Source: a virus
IMG/VR virus record: IMGVR_UViG_3300025276_000118
Coordinates: 1 to 32,212 of that record
Length of the DNA stretch: 32,212 nt
Reading direction: 5' to 3' (one strand)
The position numbers were made by a program, and so were the translations under genes. How positions within the stretch are numbered: position 1 is the first letter of the stretch; the number at the start of each line of letters is the position of its first letter. The notes below the pieces were generated by a model. The model did no database searches, was not told where the DNA came from, and saw only the letters and a list, made by a program, of their open reading frames with translations. Shown piece by piece: positions 16,227 to 22,853 of the stretch.

Positions 16227-17805
16227 CGTGTATGTTTCCTATAAAGTTATAGTCTATACCCCATAGTATAGCATATTCGTTAAGTAAGCACAACGCTTTT
16301 TTCATTACGATAGCACCTGCTGACTGCAACAAAGTGTTTAGTGCCGCGTGTTCTGACCGTACATAGACCCTTCTTCCATCCAAGCCATAAACATAACCTC
16401 TTCCTGCCGCCAGACTAACTCGTTCTCGTAACTTTCCAAGAGATGGCGTATTTCTAAGGAACTTGTCCTTAAGTCTCTTACCATCCTGTCTAGTTCCTCC
16501 AACGATACTTCCGATCTTGGCATCTCCTGCCCCGTAAAGGAAAGCGTATATGAAAGTCTTTGCCTGATCTCTAGTTTCAAGGCCTGAAGCCAACTGATTT
16601 GCCGTGTGAATATCTCCCGTGAGAATTTCATTTGTGTATCCCTCGTCGTTCATGTAGTGTGCTAACATTCGCAATTCCAAGCCGCTTGCGTCCATACCTA
16701 CTAGTTTGTATCCCTCTGGCACAATCCAAACATCCCTGCACTCTCTGCCGTAAGGTGAGTACACCGCAGGAATTTGACCCATGTTGGGACTAGAATGTGT
16801 CATGCGGCCCGTCACTGCACCGTTGGGATTAACGTACCCATGCACCCGCCCGTTGTCCTTAACAGCCTCCAACCAACTCTGTACCTGTGCCACACGCTTC
16901 TGTATCATAAGATACTCAGCAATCAACGAGGCTTCTGGTATTCCCTTCACTGTACTTAGCACTGCCTCGTCAACGATGGCCTGTCCTGTCTCAGTGAATT
17001 GCTTAGGTTTCCAACCGTAATACTGCAGGTGTCTGCCTATCTGCTGTCGTGACCCTAGATTGAACACAGGGAAGTCTATGCGGCTGAAAGGTGCTACTGC
17101 TGTTTGCCATTGCTCACCAAGGAACTTGAGTCCCACAACAGAGAGCGTACCATCCTTCTTAATCTTAGGGGCAATCTCTTTGATAAATGTCGGTAACGGT
17201 TTGAAAACCTTATGTACTTCATCTTCAAGGTCATTCTTCTTCTCCTTTAATCTAGCTAATAAGTTGTATGACTTCTCTTGATCTAAGAGCCATCCTGTTT
17301 TGATTTGCTTGCTAATAATATGCTGTACTTGATGCTCAAGGTCAATGCTTTCAGGCTTAAAATCCTTAAGCTGTAAAAGTAATCTCTCGTACACCAACGC
17401 ATTAACCTTAACATCCTGTATGCAATACTCCAACATATCAAACGAAAATACATCCCAAACATTGTGATCTCCTTTGGGGCAATTAAGTATAGTCCCCCAG
17501 TTATCTAAGGAATGACCGCCCTCTCTTGAGGGGTTTGCTAAACGAGACATCACCAGTGTGTCAGTTATTTTACACTTGCTAAAGTCTACATTCAGTAGTC
17601 TTTCCAATACAGGTATGTCGTACCCTATAAGGTTGTGACCAATCAACTCGCACTCGTCCTGCAGTTGTAACCACGTTATAAACTCTGGCAATCTGTCTCC
17701 TGACCAAGTTAGGGAGTCATTGTGTCCTATCTGTCGCACAACAATACACCACACCGTATCGGGTTCAAGGCCGTTGGCTTCAATGTCAAGTACAAACTGT
17801 TTCAT
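16075..17805 (-). CDS. Family A DNA polymerase, T7 gp5-like
   Basis: The 576-residue replicative polymerase has an N-terminal 3'-5' exonuclease (Asp7 and Glu9 in LDIEANG; Asp63 in NLIGYD; Asp131 in CIQDVKVN) and a polymerase domain: motif A GMDASGLELR (Asp372), motif B RDQAKTFIYAFLYGAG (Arg412, Lys416, Tyr420, Tyr424), motif C NIHDEIQ (Asp527). It ends in His, as T7 gp5 does. The residue matching Klenow Phe762 is Tyr420, as in T7. It is shorter than T7 (704), and exo III to motif A spans 241 residues against 301 in T7, so any thioredoxin-binding loop is reduced. No DnaJ-like insert is present. It starts at ATG 17805, overlapping the helicase stop (TGATG). Its 3' end is overprinted by a nuclease gene. 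Confidence 0.95.
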   Translation of the reverse strand: MKQFVLDIEANGLEPDTVWCIVVRQIGHNDSLTWSGDRLPEFITWLQLQDECELIGHNLIGYDIPVLERLLNVDFSKCKITDTLVMSRLANPSREGGHSLDNWGTILNCPKGDHNVWDVFSFDMLEYCIQDVKVNALVYERLLLQLKDFKPESIDLEHQVQHIISKQIKTGWLLDQEKSYNLLARLKEKKNDLEDEVHKVFKPLPTFIKEIAPKIKKDGTLSVVGLKFLGEQWQTAVAPFSRIDFPVFNLGSRQQIGRHLQYYGWKPKQFTETGQAIVDEAVLSTVKGIPEASLIAEYLMIQKRVAQVQSWLEAVKDNGRVHGYVNPNGAVTGRMTHSSPNMGQIPAVYSPYGRECRDVWIVPEGYKLVGMDASGLELRMLAHYMNDEGYTNEILTGDIHTANQLASGLETRDQAKTFIYAFLYGAGDAKIGSIVGGTRQDGKRLKDKFLRNTPSLGKLRERVSLAAGRGYVYGLDGRRVYVRSEHAALNTLLQSAGAIVMKKALCLLNEYAILWGIDYNFIGNIHDEIQTEVREEKAKVFGGLATSCVEAAGLHFKLNCPLAGDFKVGNSWADTH

Positions 17806-19421
17806 CAAAACTCCGATTCTTCACCCATTGGACAGCTAGTCTCTAACATACGTCCTGAGTCCTTATCATAATAAAGGTAGCAAGCAGGGCCAGTGAGTCC
17901 AACAAACCGATTCTTGAGTACACGAACAGTTGTTGTGTTCCGTGTCTCAGGGTCTTTGTGTTGCTGATCTCGTTCAAGTCCAATAACAATGTCGCTAAGT
18001 TGCGCGATTGCCGCTGATCCTCTGAGTTCTCCCAAGCTGATCTTGCCGCCATCTTCGTGTGCCTTTGAGCCGCTAGGTCTACGCAGGTGTGATACTAGGA
18101 ATAGCCCTACACCTGTCTCTTGTACTAGCTTTCTAAGGTTAGTCATAATGCTGTCGATAGCCTTACGCTCGTCACCGTTGTCCTGATCGCTAACCACGAT
18201 GCTGAGGTGATCTAAGATGATCCACTTGCAGTCCAAGCCTTTAGCCATGTAACGTATACGGCCTAACAGGTTGTCCTCGCTTGTGGAACCCCAGTGATCA
18301 AACAAGAAGATACGGCCTGAGCCTAACGTTTTGTCCCAATAGCCCTTCTTCTCTTCCTTGCTGACAGTCTTGTCTAGGTGTAACTGCTTGTTAGCCTCAA
18401 TGGACATGATACCCAACGCTGTCTTGGGGATGTCCTCCTCCAAGGCTAGGATGCCAATGTTGTCCTCAGTAGCACCTAGCAGGTAATGCTCAAGTTCTCT
18501 GACTATCTGAGATTTACCCATGCCAGAGCCTGACGTAATAGTGACAAGCTCTTTCCTACGGAAGCCGTGGGTCATCTCATTGAGACAGCCCCAAGGGTAC
18601 AGGATGGACTTAACATCAGCCTGTTCCATTATCATGTCCCAAGTATCACTGCCTGACACAATGCCATCGGGTTGGTACGTCTTAGCGTTCCACCACTCTT
18701 TGACAAAGCCCTGCACCTTGTTAGCCTTGAGCATGTCCCCTGCGTCCTTCATAGGCAGAGTGACGTTCTTAGCTTTGTTGGGGGTGAATAAATCAAGGAC
18801 TGACTTGGCCGCCTCCTGTCCTGACTTGTCATTGTCAAAGCAGATTACAACATTATCAAAGGACTCTAACCACTCAAGGTTTTCTTTAATGTCCTTTGAT
18901 GCTCCGCTTGCGCCACTTCTAATGGAGACAACGGGCCACTTACCGTCGAACATTTCGTGAACTGCAAGTGCGTCTGCCTCGCCCTCTGTGATCGTAACGT
19001 ACTTACCGCCACCCTTGAAAGCCTGTTGACCGAACAACCCAACATTGCCAAACTCCCCTGTCGCATAAAAACCCTTGTTGTCCACAATGCGAACCTTAGT
19101 ACCCGTAGGTGTACCTGAGTCCTTGTCGTGGTATGGATAGTGGTGCTTGACAATTTGCCCCTGTGCGCTGTACTCAACCGTCACACCATACTTCTGTGCT
19201 ATTGATTGACTGATACGCCTGTCAGGGATTGCCGCTACTACTCCTGTCATCTCTAATCGCCTCGCTCTACTTGGTGTTACATTTATAACCTGACCCGTAC
19301 CTCTCTCGTAGTGGTCACAACCGCCTGTAAAACAAACGGCATGACCATCGGAGTACCTTGCTAGGTTGTCCTGTGAGCCACACGCAGGGCATGGCTCATG
19401 TTTAACAAAGGTGGAGGACAC
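17805..19421 (-). CDS. Bifunctional primase-helicase, T7 gp4-like
   Basis: The 538-residue protein unwinds DNA and primes lagging strands. The zinc-binding domain has Cys11, Cys14, Cys30 and Cys35 (CPACG, then CFTGGC). TOPRIM residues are Glu146/Glu148 (ITEGEAD) and Asp196/Asp198 (CFDNDKS). The hexameric helicase has Walker A SGSGMGKS at 297-304, catalytic Glu329, Walker B Asp404 (WIILDH) and SHLRRP near 444. The C-terminus GEESEF is acidic with a terminal Phe, like T7 gp4, whose tail docks on polymerase. It starts at GTG 19421 with a GGAGGGGAG site upstream, directly after the SSB stop. The stop overlaps the polymerase ATG. Core replisome gene. Confidence 0.95.
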   Translation of the reverse strand: MSSTFVKHEPCPACGSQDNLARYSDGHAVCFTGGCDHYERGTGQVINVTPSRARRLEMTGVVAAIPDRRISQSIAQKYGVTVEYSAQGQIVKHHYPYHDKDSGTPTGTKVRIVDNKGFYATGEFGNVGLFGQQAFKGGGKYVTITEGEADALAVHEMFDGKWPVVSIRSGASGASKDIKENLEWLESFDNVVICFDNDKSGQEAAKSVLDLFTPNKAKNVTLPMKDAGDMLKANKVQGFVKEWWNAKTYQPDGIVSGSDTWDMIMEQADVKSILYPWGCLNEMTHGFRRKELVTITSGSGMGKSQIVRELEHYLLGATEDNIGILALEEDIPKTALGIMSIEANKQLHLDKTVSKEEKKGYWDKTLGSGRIFLFDHWGSTSEDNLLGRIRYMAKGLDCKWIILDHLSIVVSDQDNGDERKAIDSIMTNLRKLVQETGVGLFLVSHLRRPSGSKAHEDGGKISLGELRGSAAIAQLSDIVIGLERDQQHKDPETRNTTTVRVLKNRFVGLTGPACYLYYDKDSGRMLETSCPMGEESEF

Positions 19422-19423
19422 TA

Positions 19424-19789
19424 CTAAAACTCCCCTCCGCTAGTGTCTTCCGCTACCTCTAAGACCTTGATCTTGTTCAGGTAGGTTGATACACCATGCA
19501 CAGGATGCTCTTGACCCTCAGCGTATAACACACGCACCTTAGACCCTCGACCTATTCGACCCTTGAAGGGTGAACCCTCAGCGTCCAAGACAGGCACATC
19601 ATACTTGGTGCTAAACTTGCGCTGTTTGACTCCTTCATACTCTCGCATCTTGACACCCTTGGACGAGAGATCATCCGCGGTGGTATCGTCTACAGACAAC
19701 ACGACAGAGAATTTACCAGTTGATTGGCCCTGATACATTTCATGTTCATCAAGATTCTCAAACGCTAATAAACCTTCTAATACTGCCAT
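19424..19789 (-). CDS. Single-stranded DNA-binding protein, gp2.5-like
   Basis: The 121-residue protein has a beta-rich OB-fold-like body (TGKFSVVLSVDD, GRIGRGSKVRVLYAEG, VSTYLNKIKVLEV) and ends EDTSGGEF, an acidic tail with terminal Phe as in T7 gp2.5. It is much shorter than T7 gp2.5 (232), so the acid tail is brief. A longer reading frame extends upstream, but the ATG at 19789 has a GAGGA site and the extension is AT-rich leader. It lies just before the primase-helicase gene, and a sigma70-like promoter lies about 90 bases upstream. Function: coats ssDNA and coordinates helicase and polymerase. Confidence 0.85.
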   Translation of the reverse strand: MAVLEGLLAFENLDEHEMYQGQSTGKFSVVLSVDDTTADDLSSKGVKMREYEGVKQRKFSTKYDVPVLDAEGSPFKGRIGRGSKVRVLYAEGQEHPVHGVSTYLNKIKVLEVAEDTSGGEF

Positions 19790-19884
19790 AACTACTTCCT
19801 CTAGTGGTTGTGATCCATACCTTAGGATCGTTTGGTTAATACTATAATTATATATTAAAATTTTTCCCTTTAATACATAAGTAT

Positions 19885-19914
19885 AGTATAACATGAATTA
19901 GGGCATAACCTCAA
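19885..19914 (-). promoter_or_regulatory. Sigma70-like promoter for the replication operon
   Basis: On the minus strand, TTGAGG (19914-19909) and TATACT (19890-19885) are separated by 18 bases. Transcription would start near 19878 and give an AT-rich leader of about 90 bases before the SSB start. This is the largest gap in the minus operon (163 bases), which supports an internal promoter that raises expression of the core replication genes. Confidence 0.6.
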
Positions 19915-19952
19915 TCATTTAAAGTTATACCCATTATTCATATAATAAATAC

Positions 19953-20153
19953 CTAACCCTCCAAGTCTGCTAAAAATTCAAACGGGTTGTCTATACTTTC
20001 AAGAATCGTATGCATAGGGCTGTCTTCTCTTAATGCCTCCGTGGACGCATTAAGGCAGTTTGAACACAACTCCGAAAAGTCCCCCGTAACTCTGTCAATA
20101 CGCTTAAGCTCGTATTCGTTCATAATCACATCGCACGCTTTGCATCTACTCAT
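19953..20153 (-). CDS. Small zinc-ribbon protein
   Basis: The 66-residue protein has two CxxC pairs, Cys4/Cys7 (CKAC) and Cys30/Cys33 (CSNC), 23 residues apart, making a likely zinc ribbon. The rest is acidic and helical (PFEFLADLEG at the end). Similar tiny Cys-pair proteins are common among early genes of lytic podoviruses. The ATG overlaps the upstream gene's stop in an ATGA junction. It may bind nucleic acid or a host enzyme; function unknown. It is the last of a string of overlapping tiny genes before the SSB promoter. Confidence 0.75.
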   Translation of the reverse strand: MSRCKACDVIMNEYELKRIDRVTGDFSELCSNCLNASTEALREDSPMHTILESIDNPFEFLADLEG

Positions 20154-20320
20154 AATGTCACCTCCTCTAAATCTCCATCAAACAAGCCTTCTGAAAGGTG
20201 TTCGCAGTCACGATCAGGTGCGTTGTAAAGCTGAACGTTGCCCTTATTGTCAGTTAAGGGTTCACCGTCTTCGCCTATTTTGTAGAACGTAAGTTCCCAT
20301 ACCGCTATTGAATGTTTCAT
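20150..20320 (-). CDS. Small phage protein, unknown function
   Basis: A 56-residue product, MKHSIAVWELTFYKIGEDG onward, mixed beta/alpha with an acidic C-terminus (FDGDLEEVTL). Both ends overlap neighbours by 4 bases in ATGA junctions, which is the strongest evidence that it is translated. No motif recognised. Its position among tiny ORFs upstream of the replication genes suggests an early host-takeover or regulatory role. Confidence 0.75.
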   Translation of the reverse strand: MKHSIAVWELTFYKIGEDGEPLTDNKGNVQLYNAPDRDCEHLSEGLFDGDLEEVTL

Positions 20321-20535
20321 TTGAACACCTCGTTATATTTGTTTGTCATATTCTCATATGAATTATTATAATACTCGTCCGTCATTTGCTTGGTCACCCT
20401 CGCCATTAGCTCAGAAAGGGGCATACAGTAAACTTGGTACTCTATTAACTCATTGACCATGTTCTGAGCTTCTGGCTCTATCCACTCACTAGGCTCGTAT
20501 TCATAGCCTATTAGTTCCTCTTTTATTTTACTCAT
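20317..20535 (-). CDS. Small acidic helical protein, unknown function
   Basis: The 72-residue protein is mostly helical and acidic, with many Glu and Tyr (GYEYEPSEWIEPEAQNMVN, LMARVTKQMTDEYYNNSY). It has no membrane segment or cysteine pair. It overlaps the next gene by 4 bases (ATGA) and the previous one by 8 bases. The family is not recognised. Acidic early proteins of this size in phages are often inhibitors of host enzymes, but that is only context-based inference. Confidence 0.72.
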   Translation of the reverse strand: MSKIKEELIGYEYEPSEWIEPEAQNMVNELIEYQVYCMPLSELMARVTKQMTDEYYNNSYENMTNKYNEVFK

Positions 20536-20749
20536 AATCCTCTAGTTCCTCAGTAGTGTAGACATAACCAAAAGTAATAGTCAGCAGTGGTAATAATATC
20601 ACGGTTCCGTTAAAGGGTAAAGCGGTAACTTCACCACTATCTGAATTATATACCCATACAGGCCGACTATCCGCAAATTCTATATCTATACCCGTGCCGT
20701 TCCTATATTCAATATTCAGCGTATTTTTACCTATTCGCCAACTAAACAT
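20528..20749 (-). CDS. Small beta-rich protein with hydrophobic segment
   Basis: The 73-residue product begins MFSWRIGKNTLNIEYRNGTG and looks beta-rich, then has a hydrophobic stretch, NGTVILLPLLTITFGYVYT, that could be one membrane segment or a buried strand pair, and ends ELEDYE. A GGAGG site in the upstream gene lies 7 bases before the ATG. It overlaps both neighbours by 8 bases. Function unknown. Confidence 0.72.
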   Translation of the reverse strand: MFSWRIGKNTLNIEYRNGTGIDIEFADSRPVWVYNSDSGEVTALPFNGTVILLPLLTITFGYVYTTEELEDYE

Positions 20750-20912
20750 TTTCTACCTCCATTAACATTGCTTTAGCTTTGAGTGACGCAATGGCCGCGT
20801 CTATCTCCCATTTCTGCATAGGTTCATACTCGTATGCATCGGGCAACTCTTGGGTGTCGTGTAGGTCGTCACCGTGGAGCCAGTCCCGTGCATCGTCATC
20901 CCAACCACTCAT
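20742..20912 (-). CDS. Small acidic protein, unknown function
   Basis: A 56-residue acidic protein: MSGWDDDARDWLHGDDLHD followed by a helix ending in LKAKAMLMEVENV. Both ends overlap neighbouring genes (8 bases and 4 bases), and its last codons contain the ribosome site of the following gene. Asp/Trp-rich N-terminus; no known family recognised. Confidence 0.72.
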   Translation of the reverse strand: MSGWDDDARDWLHGDDLHDTQELPDAYEYEPMQKWEIDAAIASLKAKAMLMEVENV

Positions 20913-21073
20913 AAGTCACCCCCAAGAACTACAACTGCCATTGTGTACAATATAAGGGCTACTACAGCCGTTCCAACGCTTAAGAGTCCCCACCCTACCA
21001 CATCGACTATAAACGTCTTACGTGCGTCTCTGTGAGCTTCTTGCTTGTTCATCAATATCTTTGCTTTATTCAT
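20909..21073 (-). CDS. Small single-pass membrane protein
   Basis: The 54-residue protein has a charged N-terminus (MNKAKILMNKQEAHRDARK) and one long hydrophobic segment at about residues 24-50 (VDVVGWGLLSVGTAVVALIL onward), giving an inner-membrane protein. AAGGA lies 8 bases before the ATG, and both ends overlap neighbours in ATGA junctions. The function is unknown. Tiny membrane proteins in early operons sometimes block superinfection or act on host envelope proteins; no direct evidence here. Confidence 0.72.
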   Translation of the reverse strand: MNKAKILMNKQEAHRDARKTFIVDVVGWGLLSVGTAVVALILYTMAVVVLGGDL

Positions 21074-21171
21074 TTTTTATTCCTTTTGTCGTGTTTTTCT
21101 TGGATAATTTGCTCTGACTCCCATACTGCATAGAGTCCAGAAGCTACTAATAGTATACTCATTACTGCCAT
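21070..21171 (-). CDS. Tiny membrane protein
   Basis: Only 33 residues: a hydrophobic N-terminal segment, MAVMSILLVASGLYAVW, followed by a charged tail ending HDKRNKK. The ATGA overlap with the next gene and a GGGGTTG site upstream support translation. It would be a minimal membrane peptide with its basic tail in the cytoplasm. It pairs with the 54-residue membrane protein encoded immediately downstream, so the two could act together. Function unknown. Confidence 0.62.
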   Translation of the reverse strand: MAVMSILLVASGLYAVWESEQIIQEKHDKRNKK

Positions 21172-21174
21172 TAT

Positions 21175-21321
21175 TCAACCCCGTCTATGATTTAAATAGC
21201 GGCCAATACGGATAACCTTGTGTGCTTTAGCTACTGGCATTCCGTAGTATTCCGCGAATCGCTCAACGGTCAAAAAGTTATTGAACCAATCAAGGTAGAG
21301 CGTTTCTATTTTGTTTTTCAT
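21175..21321 (-). CDS. Small helix-turn-helix-like protein
   Basis: The 48-residue protein reads YLDWFNNFLTVERFAEYYGMP, then VAKAHKVIRIGRYLNHRRG. The segment from LTVERFAEYYGMPVAKAHKVI fits a helix-turn-helix pattern (helix, GMP turn, recognition helix) with a basic C-terminus, so DNA binding is plausible. I have the impression of similar small proteins in marine phages. A strong GGGGGGAT site lies upstream. It lies between the GP88-like gene and the tiny membrane proteins, and could be a local regulator. Confidence 0.7.
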   Translation of the reverse strand: MKNKIETLYLDWFNNFLTVERFAEYYGMPVAKAHKVIRIGRYLNHRRG

Positions 21322-21322
21322 A

Positions 21323-22156
21323 TTATCCCCCCACTGCTATTATATCATTAAATTCTAGCACGTTTGCACTAGTCACAAAGAACGAATCAGACCGTAGATT
21401 GTCGCTTGCGCGCTCCTTTTTGTTGCTACCCTTGCGCGTCAGTGTTCCGACCACGTTATCATCTAGGTGGCGTAGGTCTGTAGTGTCGAATGATTTTAGA
21501 CTATGGTTAATCTGTAGCCCATCATCCGCTAAACCTTTGGTATTGTATGCCATAGCAATACGATACTCTGCGCCCACCGCTTTACGTAGAGCGGCTTTGC
21601 TTTGCACACTAAACATACTACCGCTGAAGGTCAGGTCAAAGTTTGGCAGTGTGTTCTTGCGTACCCTGCTTAAAATTTTGGTGTAGTCATAGAACATGGA
21701 ATCAGGTCGTTGTACCATGATAGCAGTGAAGTCTAGATCGCTAGTGCCGTTTAGTCTGAATAGCGCAGGTATGCCAGTTTTTAACGCTTTGCGTTCCGCT
21801 TTATCTATCTCTGATAGCATAGCACTCTCAAACATAGCAGGACGTAATAACATTAATACGGTGCGTTTGGTGGCCGCATTCTGACCGACCGACATACCTA
21901 GTTGGCCGCTAGATATCAAACAAGGTGCCTTGCATCCTGCTAGATCAGCAAAGCTACAAAGTGTTTCCGTGGCTACTTTGTCCGCGGGTTGGAGATACAT
22001 AACATACGTATCGTATTTATCGGCACCTTTCTCAACCTTTAGACTGCTACCGAAAAACCTCATAGGTTTATTGATGTAGTCTAAATTGTCAATGCACCAC
22101 TGTTTGGCCGTTGAATTGATCAACGTGGTTTCTTGTATCTCTGTTAATGTAATCAT
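21323..22156 (-). CDS. GP88-like phage protein
   Basis: The 277-residue protein matches the pattern I associate with 'gene product 88' proteins (PF17338): a cysteine cluster CSFADLAGCKAPC (Cys67, Cys75, Cys79) followed by an ISSGQLG loop, then GIPALFRLNGTSDLDF at 128-143, FYDYTK at 155-160 and LTFSGS at 175-180. The alternating strand and helix pattern suggests a TIM-barrel-like enzyme. The cysteines could bind a metal or Fe-S cluster. Its biochemical function is unknown. It is the largest gene of the early part of the minus operon. The ATG is preceded by a leader almost identical to that of the gene at 22421-22702. Confidence 0.72.
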   Translation of the reverse strand: MITLTEIQETTLINSTAKQWCIDNLDYINKPMRFFGSSLKVEKGADKYDTYVMYLQPADKVATETLCSFADLAGCKAPCLISSGQLGMSVGQNAATKRTVLMLLRPAMFESAMLSEIDKAERKALKTGIPALFRLNGTSDLDFTAIMVQRPDSMFYDYTKILSRVRKNTLPNFDLTFSGSMFSVQSKAALRKAVGAEYRIAMAYNTKGLADDGLQINHSLKSFDTTDLRHLDDNVVGTLTRKGSNKKERASDNLRSDSFFVTSANVLEFNDIIAVGG

Positions 22157-22190
22157 ATCTATATACCTATGGTTTAAATTGACTTGCTAA

Positions 22191-22215
22191 TGACTGCCAG
22201 TGTATACGACAGTCA
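22191..22215 (-). other. Intergenic stem-loop upstream of GP88-like gene
   Basis: On the minus-strand RNA, UGACUGUC pairs with GGCAGUCA (8 bp, one G-U) around a 9-base loop, GUAUACACU. It lies in the 71-base gap between the 63-residue gene and the GP88-like gene. No U-run follows, so it is not a classical terminator. It may be a processing or stability element, or an operator in the DNA. Confidence 0.45.
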
Positions 22216-22227
22216 TAGGTAAATCAA

Positions 22228-22419
22228 TTATGCAAAGTAGTTGTCATTTAGTTTAAGCATGTACGACCCGTTACTGTGGGGCATTGCCATCATAACTTCG
22301 GTATCGTCATCGTCTATTGCCTTGACCCATCCATCGCTATCAGTGACAGTGAAACCTCCCGCCTTTAATTGCTTAACTAAGGTATTAACCTCTCGCTTGT
22401 TTTTCATAAACTTGACCAT
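22228..22419 (-). CDS. Small conserved phage protein, unknown function
   Basis: The 63-residue protein has a basic helical start (MKNKREVNTLVKQLKAGGFTV), then DSDGWVKAIDDDDTEVMMAMPHSNGSYMLKLN, a small alpha/beta arrangement. A GGGAGG site 9 bases before the first ATG favours that start over one four codons later. It follows the 93-residue gene by one base. The motif of a strand ending in MMAMPHSNGSYM resembles small early proteins in other podoviruses. Function unknown. Confidence 0.72.
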   Translation of the reverse strand: MVKFMKNKREVNTLVKQLKAGGFTVTDSDGWVKAIDDDDTEVMMAMPHSNGSYMLKLNDNYFA

Positions 22420-22420
22420 G

Positions 22421-22702
22421 CTATGCTACCTCCCGTAATCTATTTCGTTCTCTTTGTCTAACGTCACATAATATACCTAATAATCTACTCGCTGATTCCT
22501 GTGCTTTGCGCGGAAAGGTATCGGAAACCATATCTTCAATTGCTAACATACATTCAAACTGAGCATCAGCAAAGCTCTGTGCGCGTAGCTTAGTTGATTT
22601 GTCGTTATAGTCTGCCTTTGCTATCCGATCCCAGTGGCACCGTTCCTCGCAATGGTTGGTGTAGTGTGTTTCCGCGATTGTCATATATTCATTGTATGTC
22701 AT
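22421..22702 (-). CDS. First gene of the leftward operon, unknown function
   Basis: The 93-residue protein is helical and charged, with three cysteines in the middle (HCEERCHWDRIAKADY, and ECMLAIED) and an Arg-rich end (DVRQRERNRLREVA). It is the first gene after the control region and follows candidate promoters and a leader hairpin, so it is likely the earliest expressed leftward gene. The AAGGTATATAGGT leader before the ATG is shared with the GP88-like gene. No family recognised. Confidence 0.7.
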   Translation of the reverse strand: MTYNEYMTIAETHYTNHCEERCHWDRIAKADYNDKSTKLRAQSFADAQFECMLAIEDMVSDTFPRKAQESASRLLGILCDVRQRERNRLREVA

Positions 22703-22737
22703 ACCTATATACCTTTAGTTGATAATGATTCTTATTT

Positions 22738-22758
22738 ACAAGGGTTTCTTTCCCTTGT
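22738..22758 (-). other. Leader stem-loop of the leftward operon
   Basis: ACAAGGG and CCCTTGT form a 7-bp stem around a 7-base loop (TTTCTTT on the plus strand). It would lie a few bases after the transcript start predicted from the TATAAT at 22770-22775. There is no U-run, so a stabilising 5' hairpin or protein site is more likely than a terminator. Confidence 0.5.
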
Positions 22759-22769
22759 CTCTTGCACCC

Positions 22770-22798
22770 ATTATAGGGCCTGATCAGCTACATGCTAA
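22770..22798 (-). promoter_or_regulatory. Candidate leftward promoter (TATAAT)
   Basis: On the minus strand a perfect TATAAT (22775-22770) lies 17 bases after TTAGCA (22798-22793), a 4-of-6 match to TTGACA. The start would be near 22763, about 60 bases before the first leftward gene. Confidence 0.55.
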
Positions 22799-22806
22799 TG
22801 CTTTGT

Positions 22807-22853
22807 GTGCATGACTTTAGTAAACTATATGCATCCAGTGCATGACTGCAGTA
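22807..22853. repeat. Paired 16-base direct repeat
   Basis: GTGCATGACTNNAGTA occurs at 22807-22822 and 22838-22853. The copies are identical except at the two N positions and are 31 bases apart, about three helical turns. Their place between candidate leftward promoters suggests binding sites for a dimeric or cooperative regulator. Confidence 0.6.

Noticed and set aside
16075-17808. DnaJ-like insert in the polymerase, as in HMO-2011-type phages
   Set aside because: No CxxCxGxG repeats occur anywhere in the 576 residues; the gene has a plain T7-like layout.
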